DNA from: Bacteroidota bacterium
Lineage (GTDB): Bacteria > Bacteroidota > Bacteroidia > 2-12-FULL-35-15
Length of the DNA stretch: 64,000 nt
Assembly (NCBI GenBank): GCA_025963775.1
Contig: JAOQAD010000031.1
Location: forward strand, 1-64,000
Direction of reading: 5' to 3'
Shown in pieces: positions 18,179 to 25,277 of the stretch (position 1 is the first letter of the stretch; the number at the start of each line of letters is the position of its first letter). The notes below the pieces were generated by a model. That model had not been told where the DNA came from. It did no database searches and saw only the letters and a program-made list of their open reading frames with translations. Made by a program: the position numbers and the translations under genes.

Positions 18179-19150
18179 TTATTGTTTTACAATTTTTTTC
18201 GTAACCGAATTTCCTTTTGCATCGCTTACCTTCAAAAAATAAACTCCTGCAGGCTGGCTCCCAAGATCAATTTCGGTGGAAAGGTTTTTGATCTTCGTAT
18301 CCAGGATCAGCTTTCCAAATACATCTCTCGCTTCTACCCTCATGTCTTCCCTTAGAAAGCTCATGCTTAATTTAAAATTTCCCGTGCCGGGATTTGGATA
18401 CACATACACCGCCTGGTCCAGGTCATTCAGCCTGCCTACCGTTAAAGCAAGGCTGCTGCAGCCAAGTCCGCCCGAAGGCTGGTATGCCAGTGTATCGGCC
18501 AGCTTAAAACAATCAAGCACACTTTGCGACTCGAAAGGCGGGCTTAAAGCCCCAAGAAATCCAAAGGTCGAACCCACTCCTTCCACAAGGGAAACATAGG
18601 TGCTTGGTCCGTCGTTGATGTTGAACCGCTTGCGGTACACACCGCCAACCAGCACCGAATCAATGGAGCTTACAATGTTGTGATAGAAACTCTGATCACT
18701 TATGTAACTGTCAGGCAATGTATCGCCAACAGCTAAATTAAAATCATACAGCAAGGTATCAGTGGTATTTCCCGGCTCTATGAAATAGATCCGTTTGTTC
18801 GCAACATCCTCCCTGAATGCACCCGGGTAAAAGCTTGCAATAGTGCTGTTCAGATAAGCCATGTAAGGCGGAGGCGAGGACGCGCAGCCCCAGTAAGATC
18901 CTCCGACGTACGGGACGTTCGGACTATCATAAAAAATTCCCGACCATTTCAGCCGGTGATACGTGTTGCCCCCGATAACGGTATCCCCGTTGATGGAATA
19001 TTGATAATCACGGCAGCAGTTGCAGGGATAATCACCTGAGCTTTCACGCCACAGCGCATCAGAGGCCGGAAATGGATGATACACCCAGGATTGGGCTCCC
19101 AGGTTTGATAAACATCCGATAAAAAACAGGAGAAGTAAGGTTTTTCTCAA
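18179..19150 (-). CDS. T9SS-secreted protein, paralogue of 19176 gene
   Basis: A 323-residue protein beginning RKTLLLLFFIGCLSNLGAQ, a signal peptide, followed by SWVYHPFPASDALWRE. The same opening occurs in the next gene on this strand, so the two are tandem paralogues. A cysteine-rich patch (YPCNCCRDYQ) and a second one (CASSPPP) follow. The C-terminus is a T9SS type A domain (VYVYPNPGTGNFKLSM to VTKKIVKQ). No ATG precedes the signal peptide within the open frame. The most likely start is a TTG at 19150, because an in-frame ATG further up is at once followed by a stop. Confidence 0.78.
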   Translation of the reverse strand: MRKTLLLLFFIGCLSNLGAQSWVYHPFPASDALWRESSGDYPCNCCRDYQYSINGDTVIGGNTYHRLKWSGIFYDSPNVPYVGGSYWGCASSPPPYMAYLNSTIASFYPGAFREDVANKRIYFIEPGNTTDTLLYDFNLAVGDTLPDSYISDQSFYHNIVSSIDSVLVGGVYRKRFNINDGPSTYVSLVEGVGSTFGFLGALSPPFESQSVLDCFKLADTLAYQPSGGLGCSSLALTVGRLNDLDQAVYVYPNPGTGNFKLSMSFLREDMRVEARDVFGKLILDTKIKNLSTEIDLGSQPAGVYFLKVSDAKGNSVTKKIVKQ

Positions 19151-19175
19151 ATCAAGTGGGTTTAAATTTTACATA

Positions 19176-20072
19176 TTATTGCTTCACTACTTTTCTTACC
19201 GAATAATTTCCCTTCACATCTTCCAGCCTCACAAAATAAATATCCGCTGCTAATCCGGAAAGATCCAGCTCACAGGAGCTATTCCTTACATCATTTTTTG
19301 AAAGGAGAATGTTGCCGAGAATGTCCATCACTTCCACACGGTTAACCGGCTGCGCTGCGGCTATCTGCAGCAAGCCGCCTGTCGGGTTCGGATACATTGT
19401 TATTTCTTCTTCCGGGTTTGTTTCCGCAAGACCGGCTGCAAGGTTGCATGGCCCTATTGAATAAGATGGATACAAAGTGGCCATCCCTTCGCTCATGCAC
19501 ATGAGCTCCAGCGTATAATTGGATACATTCGGCCAGTTTTCCATGAACAGGCCCATTGTATTACCGATGCCCTCTATCCAGTATCCCTGTTCAACATGGA
19601 TCCGTTTCCGGAAAGTTCCTGCTATCAGTACAGAATCCACACTCCCGATATGATACGTGTAGCTTCCCCAAAACCCCGGCCAGCCGGCCTGGTCAAAATA
19701 AACAGTGGTGGAATCGCCGGTATGAACAGTGAAATCATAAAGTAAATGCTCGGAAGCCGAGTCTGCAGGAATGAAGTATATTTTCCCGCCGGCATCGCGA
19801 AGCGCTCCTTTATAAGCGCCGCCGCAATACTTTATTTTTGAATAGGTGTTCAGGCTGATCACGGTGTCCTCGCTGTTCATGCAATAATGCACGGGAGCAT
19901 CCCACACCACAGAGGTGGAGCAGCAGCCGGGTCCGCCGGGCCCAAAATCAATAGTACCATAACGGTTTGTCCACATGGCGCTATCGGTAGGGAAAGGATG
20001 ATACACCCATGACTGGGCTTCAGACTTTGAAAATTGAATAACAAGAAGGGTAAGAAGTAGCAGTTTTTTCAT
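19176..20072 (-). CDS. T9SS-secreted protein, paralogue of 18179 gene
   Basis: A 298-residue protein with an ATG start, signal peptide (MKKLLLLTLLVIQFSKSEAQ) and the same SWVYHPFPTDSAMW opening as its neighbour. The shared body has a Cys-Cys motif (GCCSTS), a repeated DTVI.LNTY phrase and YFIPADSASEHLLYDF. It ends in a type A sorting domain (ITMYPNPTGGLLQIA, IYFVRLEDVKGN...KVVKQ). There are 25 bases between it and the 18179 gene, which suggests one operon. Function is unknown; the doublet probably arose by duplication. Confidence 0.8.
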   Translation of the reverse strand: MKKLLLLTLLVIQFSKSEAQSWVYHPFPTDSAMWTNRYGTIDFGPGGPGCCSTSVVWDAPVHYCMNSEDTVISLNTYSKIKYCGGAYKGALRDAGGKIYFIPADSASEHLLYDFTVHTGDSTTVYFDQAGWPGFWGSYTYHIGSVDSVLIAGTFRKRIHVEQGYWIEGIGNTMGLFMENWPNVSNYTLELMCMSEGMATLYPSYSIGPCNLAAGLAETNPEEEITMYPNPTGGLLQIAAAQPVNRVEVMDILGNILLSKNDVRNSSCELDLSGLAADIYFVRLEDVKGNYSVRKVVKQ

Positions 20073-20196
20073 GTGCGGGGGATTTATATTTACTAATTTA
20101 TGATTATTTTGCTGATAAGACGGGCTAATTTATTAAACGGTACCTTTTAGCGAGTAAGCGGTACATACCCGGAAATTAAATACAGGTTCCTCCTGT

Positions 20197-20229
20197 TTTG
20201 GAAAAAAGAATAAAAACCCTGTAACTTTA
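20197..20229 (+). promoter_or_regulatory. promoter of the ECF sigma factor gene
   Basis: TTTG at 20197-20200 is followed after 21 bases by TAACTTTA at 20222-20229, one mismatch from the Bacteroidetes -7 consensus TAnnTTTG. It lies about 48 bases before the sigma factor start. Confidence 0.45.
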
Positions 20230-20276
20230 CTGAAACTTATGCGTCCTAAACCCGAAATTGCACCAAAAACGCTACT

Positions 20277-20762
20277 ATGACAGCCGAGGAATTCAACAAC
20301 TGTGTTGACCTGTACGCCGATAACCTGTACCGCTTTATCCTGAAGAACATAAAGGATGAGGAAAAAGCACGTGACGTGGTGCAGGATACCTATGAAAAGC
20401 TCTGGCTGAAGGTATCGGAAGTGGAAAGCACCAATGCGAAATCATACATGTTCACCACCGCTTACCGCACCATGATCGACCGGATCAGGAGGGATAAAAA
20501 GCAGGGCGAAATGACCGAAGCGAACCTGTACAGCCTGAGCACCAGCCGCCAGTACAGCGACCTGAAGGAGATCCTGAATGAAGCATTGAATAAACTGCCC
20601 GGGATCCAGCGCTCGGTGATCCTGCTGAGGGATTATGAAGGATACAACTACGCTGAGATCGGTGAAATAACGGGGCTGAATGAATCGCAGGTGAAAGTAT
20701 ATATTTTCAGGGCAAGGGGCTTTCTGAAAAATTACATCGGTGCAATGGAAAATGTGATATAA
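20277..20762 (+). CDS. RNA polymerase ECF sigma factor
   Basis: A 161-residue sigma-70 family protein with only regions 2 and 4. Region 2 contains AYRTMIDRIRRDKKQ after VVQDTYEKLWLKV (core binding and -10 contact). Region 4 carries the helix-turn-helix YAEIGEITGLNESQVKVYIFRARGFL. The preceding stretch LNEALNKLPGIQRSVILLRDYEGYN is the usual lead into region 4. The next gene starts 2 bases after its stop and is a membrane protein, the normal place for an anti-sigma factor. The regulon is not visible. Confidence 0.93.
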   Translation: MTAEEFNNCVDLYADNLYRFILKNIKDEEKARDVVQDTYEKLWLKVSEVESTNAKSYMFTTAYRTMIDRIRRDKKQGEMTEANLYSLSTSRQYSDLKEILNEALNKLPGIQRSVILLRDYEGYNYAEIGEITGLNESQVKVYIFRARGFLKNYIGAMENVI

Positions 20763-20764
20763 AA

Positions 20765-22069
20765 ATGAAGATCAATAAACATAACTACGAAGCTTTTTTC
20801 CTCGATTACCACGAAGGAAACTTAACACCTCAACAGGTGGCTGAGCTGCTTTTGTTTGTTGAACAGCATCCCGAGCTGAAAGAAGAATTCGAAAGCTTTG
20901 AGAATTTTACACTGGAGGATTTCTCTGCCTATAACTTTGAAAACAAGGAAGGCCTGAAAAAACAGATCAGCGACCAGAATAGGGAAGAATACTTCATCCG
21001 CTCTGTTGACGGAACCCTGGCAAGCGCCGAAGCTGAATTATTAGATCAATTCTTAAAACAACATCCCCAATACGCCCTTGAATTTGAACTTTTCCGGAAA
21101 ACAAAGCTGATCCCGGACCTTAGCATTGTGTTTGAGAACAAAGCACAACTAAAGCGCGTTCCTGAAACTGCAGAGAACCTGCTTATTTCAGCAATGGAAG
21201 GGCTTCTTTCAAAAGAGGAGAGCACGCTTCTTAATCAGCAATTAGCTGTTGACACGGATCTGCGCCGCGACTTCGCATTGTACCGGCAAACAAAGCTAAG
21301 CGCCGATCTTTCTGTTGTATTTGAAAACAAGGAAGAGTTAAAACGCCGCGAAAAAAAGATCATTCCTTTTTATTACTATGCTTCTGCAATTGCCGCTGCC
21401 GTACTCCTCTTATTCGGCTTATTCTCCGTGTTCAATAACGGGAATGATCCGGAACTGAAAATGGCCGATAACCACACAATCGTTCCGAAAGAAACACCTG
21501 CGCCTGCAGTAAAAGAAGAGTCGCCTGCTTTGAAGGAAATACGGAATGCTACGGCTGTTCAGGATCTCAGCGCTTCTGTTGCAAAAAGCGAAAACAGGAA
21601 ACAAAAAAATAATTCTTCCCGGAAGGATTCATTAAAAGTAAATCCGGTCATCAACCAGGCGCCTCAAAATATCGCACAAAACATCCCGGAGAACAAACAG
21701 GATGCGCCACAGGAACAGATCACCCCGGAAAACAATACGCCTGTTAACCCGGCAAGCTCTAATGCTGTTGCGAAAGCAGACAACACGGACAAAGCCCCTT
21801 CTCAGGAATTTTTATCCTTAGGACAGATCGCTGCAGCAAAGATCAAGGAAAAAACGCTTGACCCGGAAGTGCTTGCAATGGAAAAGAAAAACGGAAAACT
21901 GAAAAGGATCAGCGGATGGGATGTGCTGCAAATAGCAGCAAAAGGCGCCAGCAGGCTTACCGGTAAAAAAGTGGAAGCAAAACCTACCTACAACGAAGAA
22001 GGCGAAGTAACAGCATATGCTTTGGGAGCAGGCAGCTTCCAGTTCTCCAAAGGGAAGAAATCAAATTAG
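20765..22069 (+). CDS. probable membrane anti-sigma factor with internal repeats
   Basis: A 434-residue protein translated directly behind the ECF sigma gene. The cytoplasmic N-terminal half has three related segments of about 60-75 residues: HYEAFFLDYHEGNLTPQQ-like (about 7-65), FIRSVDGTLASAEAELLDQF (about 75-130) and LISAMEGLLSKEESTLLNQQ (about 139-190). One transmembrane helix follows (about 199-218, YYASAIAAAVLLLFGLFSVF). The periplasmic part is lysine/glutamine/proline-rich and low-complexity, ending in a short ordered segment. It lacks the HX3CX2C zinc motif of classical ZAS anti-sigma factors. The anti-sigma role rests on gene position and topology, not on a recognised domain. Confidence 0.75.
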   Translation: MKINKHNYEAFFLDYHEGNLTPQQVAELLLFVEQHPELKEEFESFENFTLEDFSAYNFENKEGLKKQISDQNREEYFIRSVDGTLASAEAELLDQFLKQHPQYALEFELFRKTKLIPDLSIVFENKAQLKRVPETAENLLISAMEGLLSKEESTLLNQQLAVDTDLRRDFALYRQTKLSADLSVVFENKEELKRREKKIIPFYYYASAIAAAVLLLFGLFSVFNNGNDPELKMADNHTIVPKETPAPAVKEESPALKEIRNATAVQDLSASVAKSENRKQKNNSSRKDSLKVNPVINQAPQNIAQNIPENKQDAPQEQITPENNTPVNPASSNAVAKADNTDKAPSQEFLSLGQIAAAKIKEKTLDPEVLAMEKKNGKLKRISGWDVLQIAAKGASRLTGKKVEAKPTYNEEGEVTAYALGAGSFQFSKGKKSN

Positions 22070-22080
22070 TTTTATTTGTT

Positions 22081-22400
22081 TGTTATACGCTCTACGACGT
22101 TTACCACTCGATTGACTTTGTAGCGTCAGTTCGAGTAGCGAGGCACGAGCGTATCGAGAACAAGCTAAGGGAACATCCTGCTGTCAACATTTCTCGATAC
22201 TCTCCCTTCGGTCGAACTCGAAATGACATTAGGATTCTTAACATTTATATTTGTTAACGCTCTGCTACGTTTACCAATCGATTGACTTTCTGGCGTCAGT
22301 TCGAGTAGCGAGGCACGAGCGTATCGAGAACAAGCTAAGGGAACATCCTGCTGTCAACATTTCTCGATACTCTCCCTTCAGTCGAACTCGAAATGACATC
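22081..22400. repeat. 170-bp tandem duplication of a structured repeat
   Basis: The gap 22070-22404 has no gene and consists almost wholly of two copies of a unit offset by 170 bases (for example AGGCACGAGCGTATCGAGAA at 22141 and 22311). Each unit contains one complete dispersed element with inverted ends GTCAGTTCGAG...CTCGAAATGAC (22125-22227 and 22295-22397). The copies differ at only a few positions, so the duplication is recent. It lies between convergent genes. Confidence 0.85.
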
Positions 22401-22404
22401 AGAA

Positions 22405-23970
22405 TCACTTACCCTTCGGATAATTCACCGTATAATGCAATCCCCTGCTTTCTTTTCGCTGCCTTGCATGCTTGATGATGATGTATGCCACATTGATGAT
22501 GTTCCTCAGTTCGCATAATTTAGGCGAGATCGTGGTCTTTAAATAGAGCGCCTCATTTTCCTTGTACAAAATTTCCAGCCTGTCAAATGCCCGCTGCAAG
22601 CGGATATCCGAGCGGACAATCCCTACGTAATTTGTCATGATCGCCTGCACTTCACGCAGGCTTTGGATCATCAATACCATTTCTTCCGGGTGATGCGTTC
22701 CTTCCGCATTCCAGTCGGGAATGGCTTCACAATAAACTGCTTCTTTCACATTTTCAATTGCATCCGTCGCCGCATGATGCGCATACACCACCGCTTCGAG
22801 AAGTGAGTTGGATGCCAAGCGGTTTGCGCCATGCAGGCCCGTTGAAGAGCATTCGCCGATCGCGTATAAATTTTTAATGCTGCTCTTTCCTTTTTTATCC
22901 ACTTTGATCCCGCCGCACATATAATGCGCTGCAGGCACAACCGGCACATAATCGGTCATCATGTCTATTCCGAGGCCCAGGCATTTCTGGTAGATGTTCG
23001 GAAAATGCTTGATGAGCTCTGCCTTGTCGAGATGCCTGCAATCGAGGTACACATAATCATCACCGCGGATCTTCATTTCATTGTCGATGGCGCGTGCAAC
23101 AATATCGCGTGGCGCCAGCGATTTACGCTCATCGTATTTCTGCATGAACTCTTTTCCATCGATCGTTTTCAGGACAGCACCGAAGCCGCGTACAGCCTCC
23201 GAAACAAGGAAGGAAGGACTTTCGCCGGGATTGTAAAGCGAAGTGGGATGAAACTGGTAGAACTCCATCCCTTCCACTCTTCCCTTGGCGCGGTACACCA
23301 TCGCCACGCCGTCGCCGGTCGCGATCGTAGGATTGGTGGTAGTGCTGTACACATGGCCTGCACCGCCTGTTGCCATTAAAATTGTTTTTGCCAGAATGGT
23401 TTCTATCTTATTGCTGCGCAGGTTCAGCACATAAGCGCCGTAGCATTCAATGCCCGGCGTGCGGCTGTTCACTTCTATCCCGAGGTGATGCTGCGTAAGC
23501 ACATCGATCGCAAAATGATGGTCGAGGATCTCGATGTTCGGATGCGTATGCACCGCTGCAAGCAATGCACGCTCGATCTCAAAGCCGGTATTGTCTTTAT
23601 GGTGAAGAATGCGGTGTTCCGAATGCCCGCCTTCTTTTGCAAGGTCGTACTCCCCGCTTTCCGTTTTATCGAATTTGGCGCCCCAGGCGATCAGCTCATT
23701 GATGCGTTCGGTGGATTCGGTGATCACCATTCTCACCACTTCCTCATCACAAATGCCATCACCGGCGATCAGGGTATCTTTAATGTGCTTTTCGTAGCTA
23801 TCCGGGCTGTACATCACCGCAGCGATGCCGCCCTGTGCGTATTTGGTGTTGCTCTCGTCCTCGTTCGCCTTCGTGATCATGCACACCTTACCATGCTGCG
23901 CCACTTTCAGGGCATAGCTCAAACCGGCTATTCCCGAACCAATAATTAAAAAATCAACCTGTCTTTTCAT
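22405..23970 (-). CDS. nadB: L-aspartate oxidase
   Basis: Oxidises L-aspartate to iminoaspartate, the first step of de novo NAD synthesis, with FAD. The ATG at 23970 gives 521 residues starting MKRQVDFLIIGSGIAGLSYAL (dinucleotide-binding GxGxxG). The chosen start removes 29 residues of upstream frame that begin with a GTG or other weak start and do not resemble the family. Further motifs are NTKYAQGGIAAV, the GGHSEHRILHHKDNTG active-site region, FQFHPTSLY-like text (YQFHPTSLYN), APRDIVARAID and GLHGANRLASNSLLE. nadA and nadC are not in the window. A possible -7 box TAATTTTG lies at 23992-23999 on this strand. Confidence 0.95.
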   Translation of the reverse strand: MKRQVDFLIIGSGIAGLSYALKVAQHGKVCMITKANEDESNTKYAQGGIAAVMYSPDSYEKHIKDTLIAGDGICDEEVVRMVITESTERINELIAWGAKFDKTESGEYDLAKEGGHSEHRILHHKDNTGFEIERALLAAVHTHPNIEILDHHFAIDVLTQHHLGIEVNSRTPGIECYGAYVLNLRSNKIETILAKTILMATGGAGHVYSTTTNPTIATGDGVAMVYRAKGRVEGMEFYQFHPTSLYNPGESPSFLVSEAVRGFGAVLKTIDGKEFMQKYDERKSLAPRDIVARAIDNEMKIRGDDYVYLDCRHLDKAELIKHFPNIYQKCLGLGIDMMTDYVPVVPAAHYMCGGIKVDKKGKSSIKNLYAIGECSSTGLHGANRLASNSLLEAVVYAHHAATDAIENVKEAVYCEAIPDWNAEGTHHPEEMVLMIQSLREVQAIMTNYVGIVRSDIRLQRAFDRLEILYKENEALYLKTTISPKLCELRNIINVAYIIIKHARQRKESRGLHYTVNYPKGK

Positions 23971-24460
23971 AGGTATGTCCTGCGGATCGCACAAAATTAA
24001 GGCTTTTTGCGGAACATCCGGTATAACGTTGTTTGCCTTTCCGAAAGTAGGGATCACGCCTCAGAGAGGCCAAACATTTTTAGAGTTTCAATTTTAAAAT
24101 TAGCAGAATCTGCTTCTCCTTTTCTTTTTTCTTGATAAAAAAGAAACAAAAAATCAAGAAAGCCTGATCGCTCCCCACGAGCGACACGGCATCGCAGGCT
24201 TTCAGGGCTCACCCGCGGCTCCGTGATTGTTTTTAGTGCTAAAAAATATTGAGCTGGAGGTAAAGGACTTATTTAAATAACTTGGAGTATTGTACCACCC
24301 CGACCCTCCTAAAAGGAGGGAGTTCATTCTGCTAACGATCGGATTAATTTTTTCTTCAATATTTTTCCTTGCAGGAGGGGGCAGGAGTGATACAGCAGTT
24401 AAGCTACTACAAATTAAACGGGAATGCGTACCTTTGTATTCTTAAACAGAATCATACAAA
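23971..24460. repeat. gene-free region with structured repeats
   Basis: No gene was found in these 490 bases between the divergent nadB and the NifU-like gene. At 24121-24157 there are interleaved inverted repeats (TTTCTTTTTT with AAAAAAGAAA, and CTTGAT with ATCAAG). At 24162-24202, AGCCTG...CAGGCT forms a larger imperfect hairpin. A C-rich palindromic repeat copy (CCCTCCTAAAAGGAGGG) is at 24294-24325, followed by a G-rich partial copy at 24373-24390. Confidence 0.6.
24429..24436 (+). promoter_or_regulatory. candidate -7 element for the NifU-like gene
   Basis: TACCTTTG fits the TAnnTTTG consensus exactly and lies 25 bases before the start codon. No clear -33 TTTG is present at the usual distance, so it is only a candidate. 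Confidence 0.4.
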
Positions 24461-25084
24461 ATGGAAACACTCGTAAAAAGGCCGGTCATTATATACGCGG
24501 AAAGCACCCCGAATCCTTCCTCCATGAAATTTGTCGCTAACCAGCTGATGATCATGGACGGCGCAACAGCACAATTTTTATCCAAAGCAGAAACCAAAGG
24601 TTCGCCGCTTGCCGCGAAATTGTTTGAATTCCCATTCGTGAAAGCCGTTTTCCTGGCTTCTAATTTTGTGACGATCAACAAAACGGATAACATTCAGTGG
24701 GAAGACATCACACTCGAGCTGCGCGAATTTATCCGCGTATTCCTTGCAGAAGGAAATACGGTGATCACGGAGCTGCCGAAAGCAGAGGTTGCCATCGACA
24801 GCACCTTTAAAGAAAAGAAAGAAGTGTTCACAGAACATACGGCACCGGCAACAGACCTTGAAGTGAAGATCGTTGAAGCGCTTGAGCAATACATTCGCCC
24901 GGCTGTGGAAGGCGATGGCGGAAGCATCACGTTCAAAAGCTTTACAGATGGCATTGTAACGGTTCAGCTGCGCGGCGCCTGCAGCGGATGCCCCTCATCC
25001 ACGCTTACATTAAAAGCCGGCATTGAAGGCTTGCTGAAACGCATGATCCCTGAAGTGAAGGAAGTTGTATCGGAAGCGATGTAA
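24461..25084 (+). CDS. NifU-like Fe-S scaffold protein (Nfu type)
   Basis: A 207-residue cytosolic iron-sulfur cluster carrier. The N-terminal part (about residues 8-100, YAESTPNPSSMKFVANQ) is the Nfu N-terminal domain. The C-terminal part (about 130-207) is the NifU C domain with GDGGSITF and the cluster-binding CSGCPSS motif (CXXC). Length and order match Nfu proteins that deliver [4Fe-4S] clusters to target enzymes; likely clients nearby (MqnC, IspG) are Fe-S proteins, but that link is inference. A strong terminator follows at 25205-25242. Confidence 0.93.
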   Translation: METLVKRPVIIYAESTPNPSSMKFVANQLMIMDGATAQFLSKAETKGSPLAAKLFEFPFVKAVFLASNFVTINKTDNIQWEDITLELREFIRVFLAEGNTVITELPKAEVAIDSTFKEKKEVFTEHTAPATDLEVKIVEALEQYIRPAVEGDGGSITFKSFTDGIVTVQLRGACSGCPSSTLTLKAGIEGLLKRMIPEVKEVVSEAM

Positions 25085-25094
25085 GAGGAAGAAA

Positions 25095-25186
25095 TGTCAG
25101 TTCGAGTTTTCGCCTTTTCTGGCGAAAGTATCGAGAACTGGTCTACTTCTCGATACACTCCACTGCGTTACGCACTCGAAGTGACA
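25095..25186 (-). repeat. dispersed 91-bp structured repeat, copy 1
   Basis: A 92-base element with inverted ends (TGTCAGTTCGAGT / ACTCGAAGTGACA) and three internal hairpins: TTTCGCC...GGCGAAA, AGTATCGAGAA...TTCTCGATAC and GCGTTACGC. Its reverse complement is about 95% identical to 34322-34412 by eye. It lies downstream of the NifU-like gene, between convergent genes. Confidence 0.85.
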
Positions 25187-25204
25187 CAGTCTAATTACTC
25201 AATT

Positions 25205-25242
25205 AAAAAACCCCGGATATAAAAATATATCCGGGGTTTTAT
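25205..25242. terminator. bidirectional rho-independent terminator
   Basis: An 11-bp stem (CCCCGGATATA / TATATCCGGGG, 25211-25236) with an AAAA loop is flanked by an A-run and a T-run, so it can end both the NifU-like gene (+) and the SBBP-repeat gene (-). Confidence 0.9.
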
Positions 25243-25277
25243 TTTTCAATCTTCAATTTTCCCAATCTTACATTTCC

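Noticed and set aside
22081..22400. Possible CRISPR array
   Set aside because: There are only two units of 170 bases, with no short regular repeats and spacers and no cas genes nearby.
24121..24240. Riboswitch or small RNA upstream of the NifU-like gene
   Set aside because: Hairpins are present but match no riboswitch known to me, and the sequence resembles a dispersed repeat.
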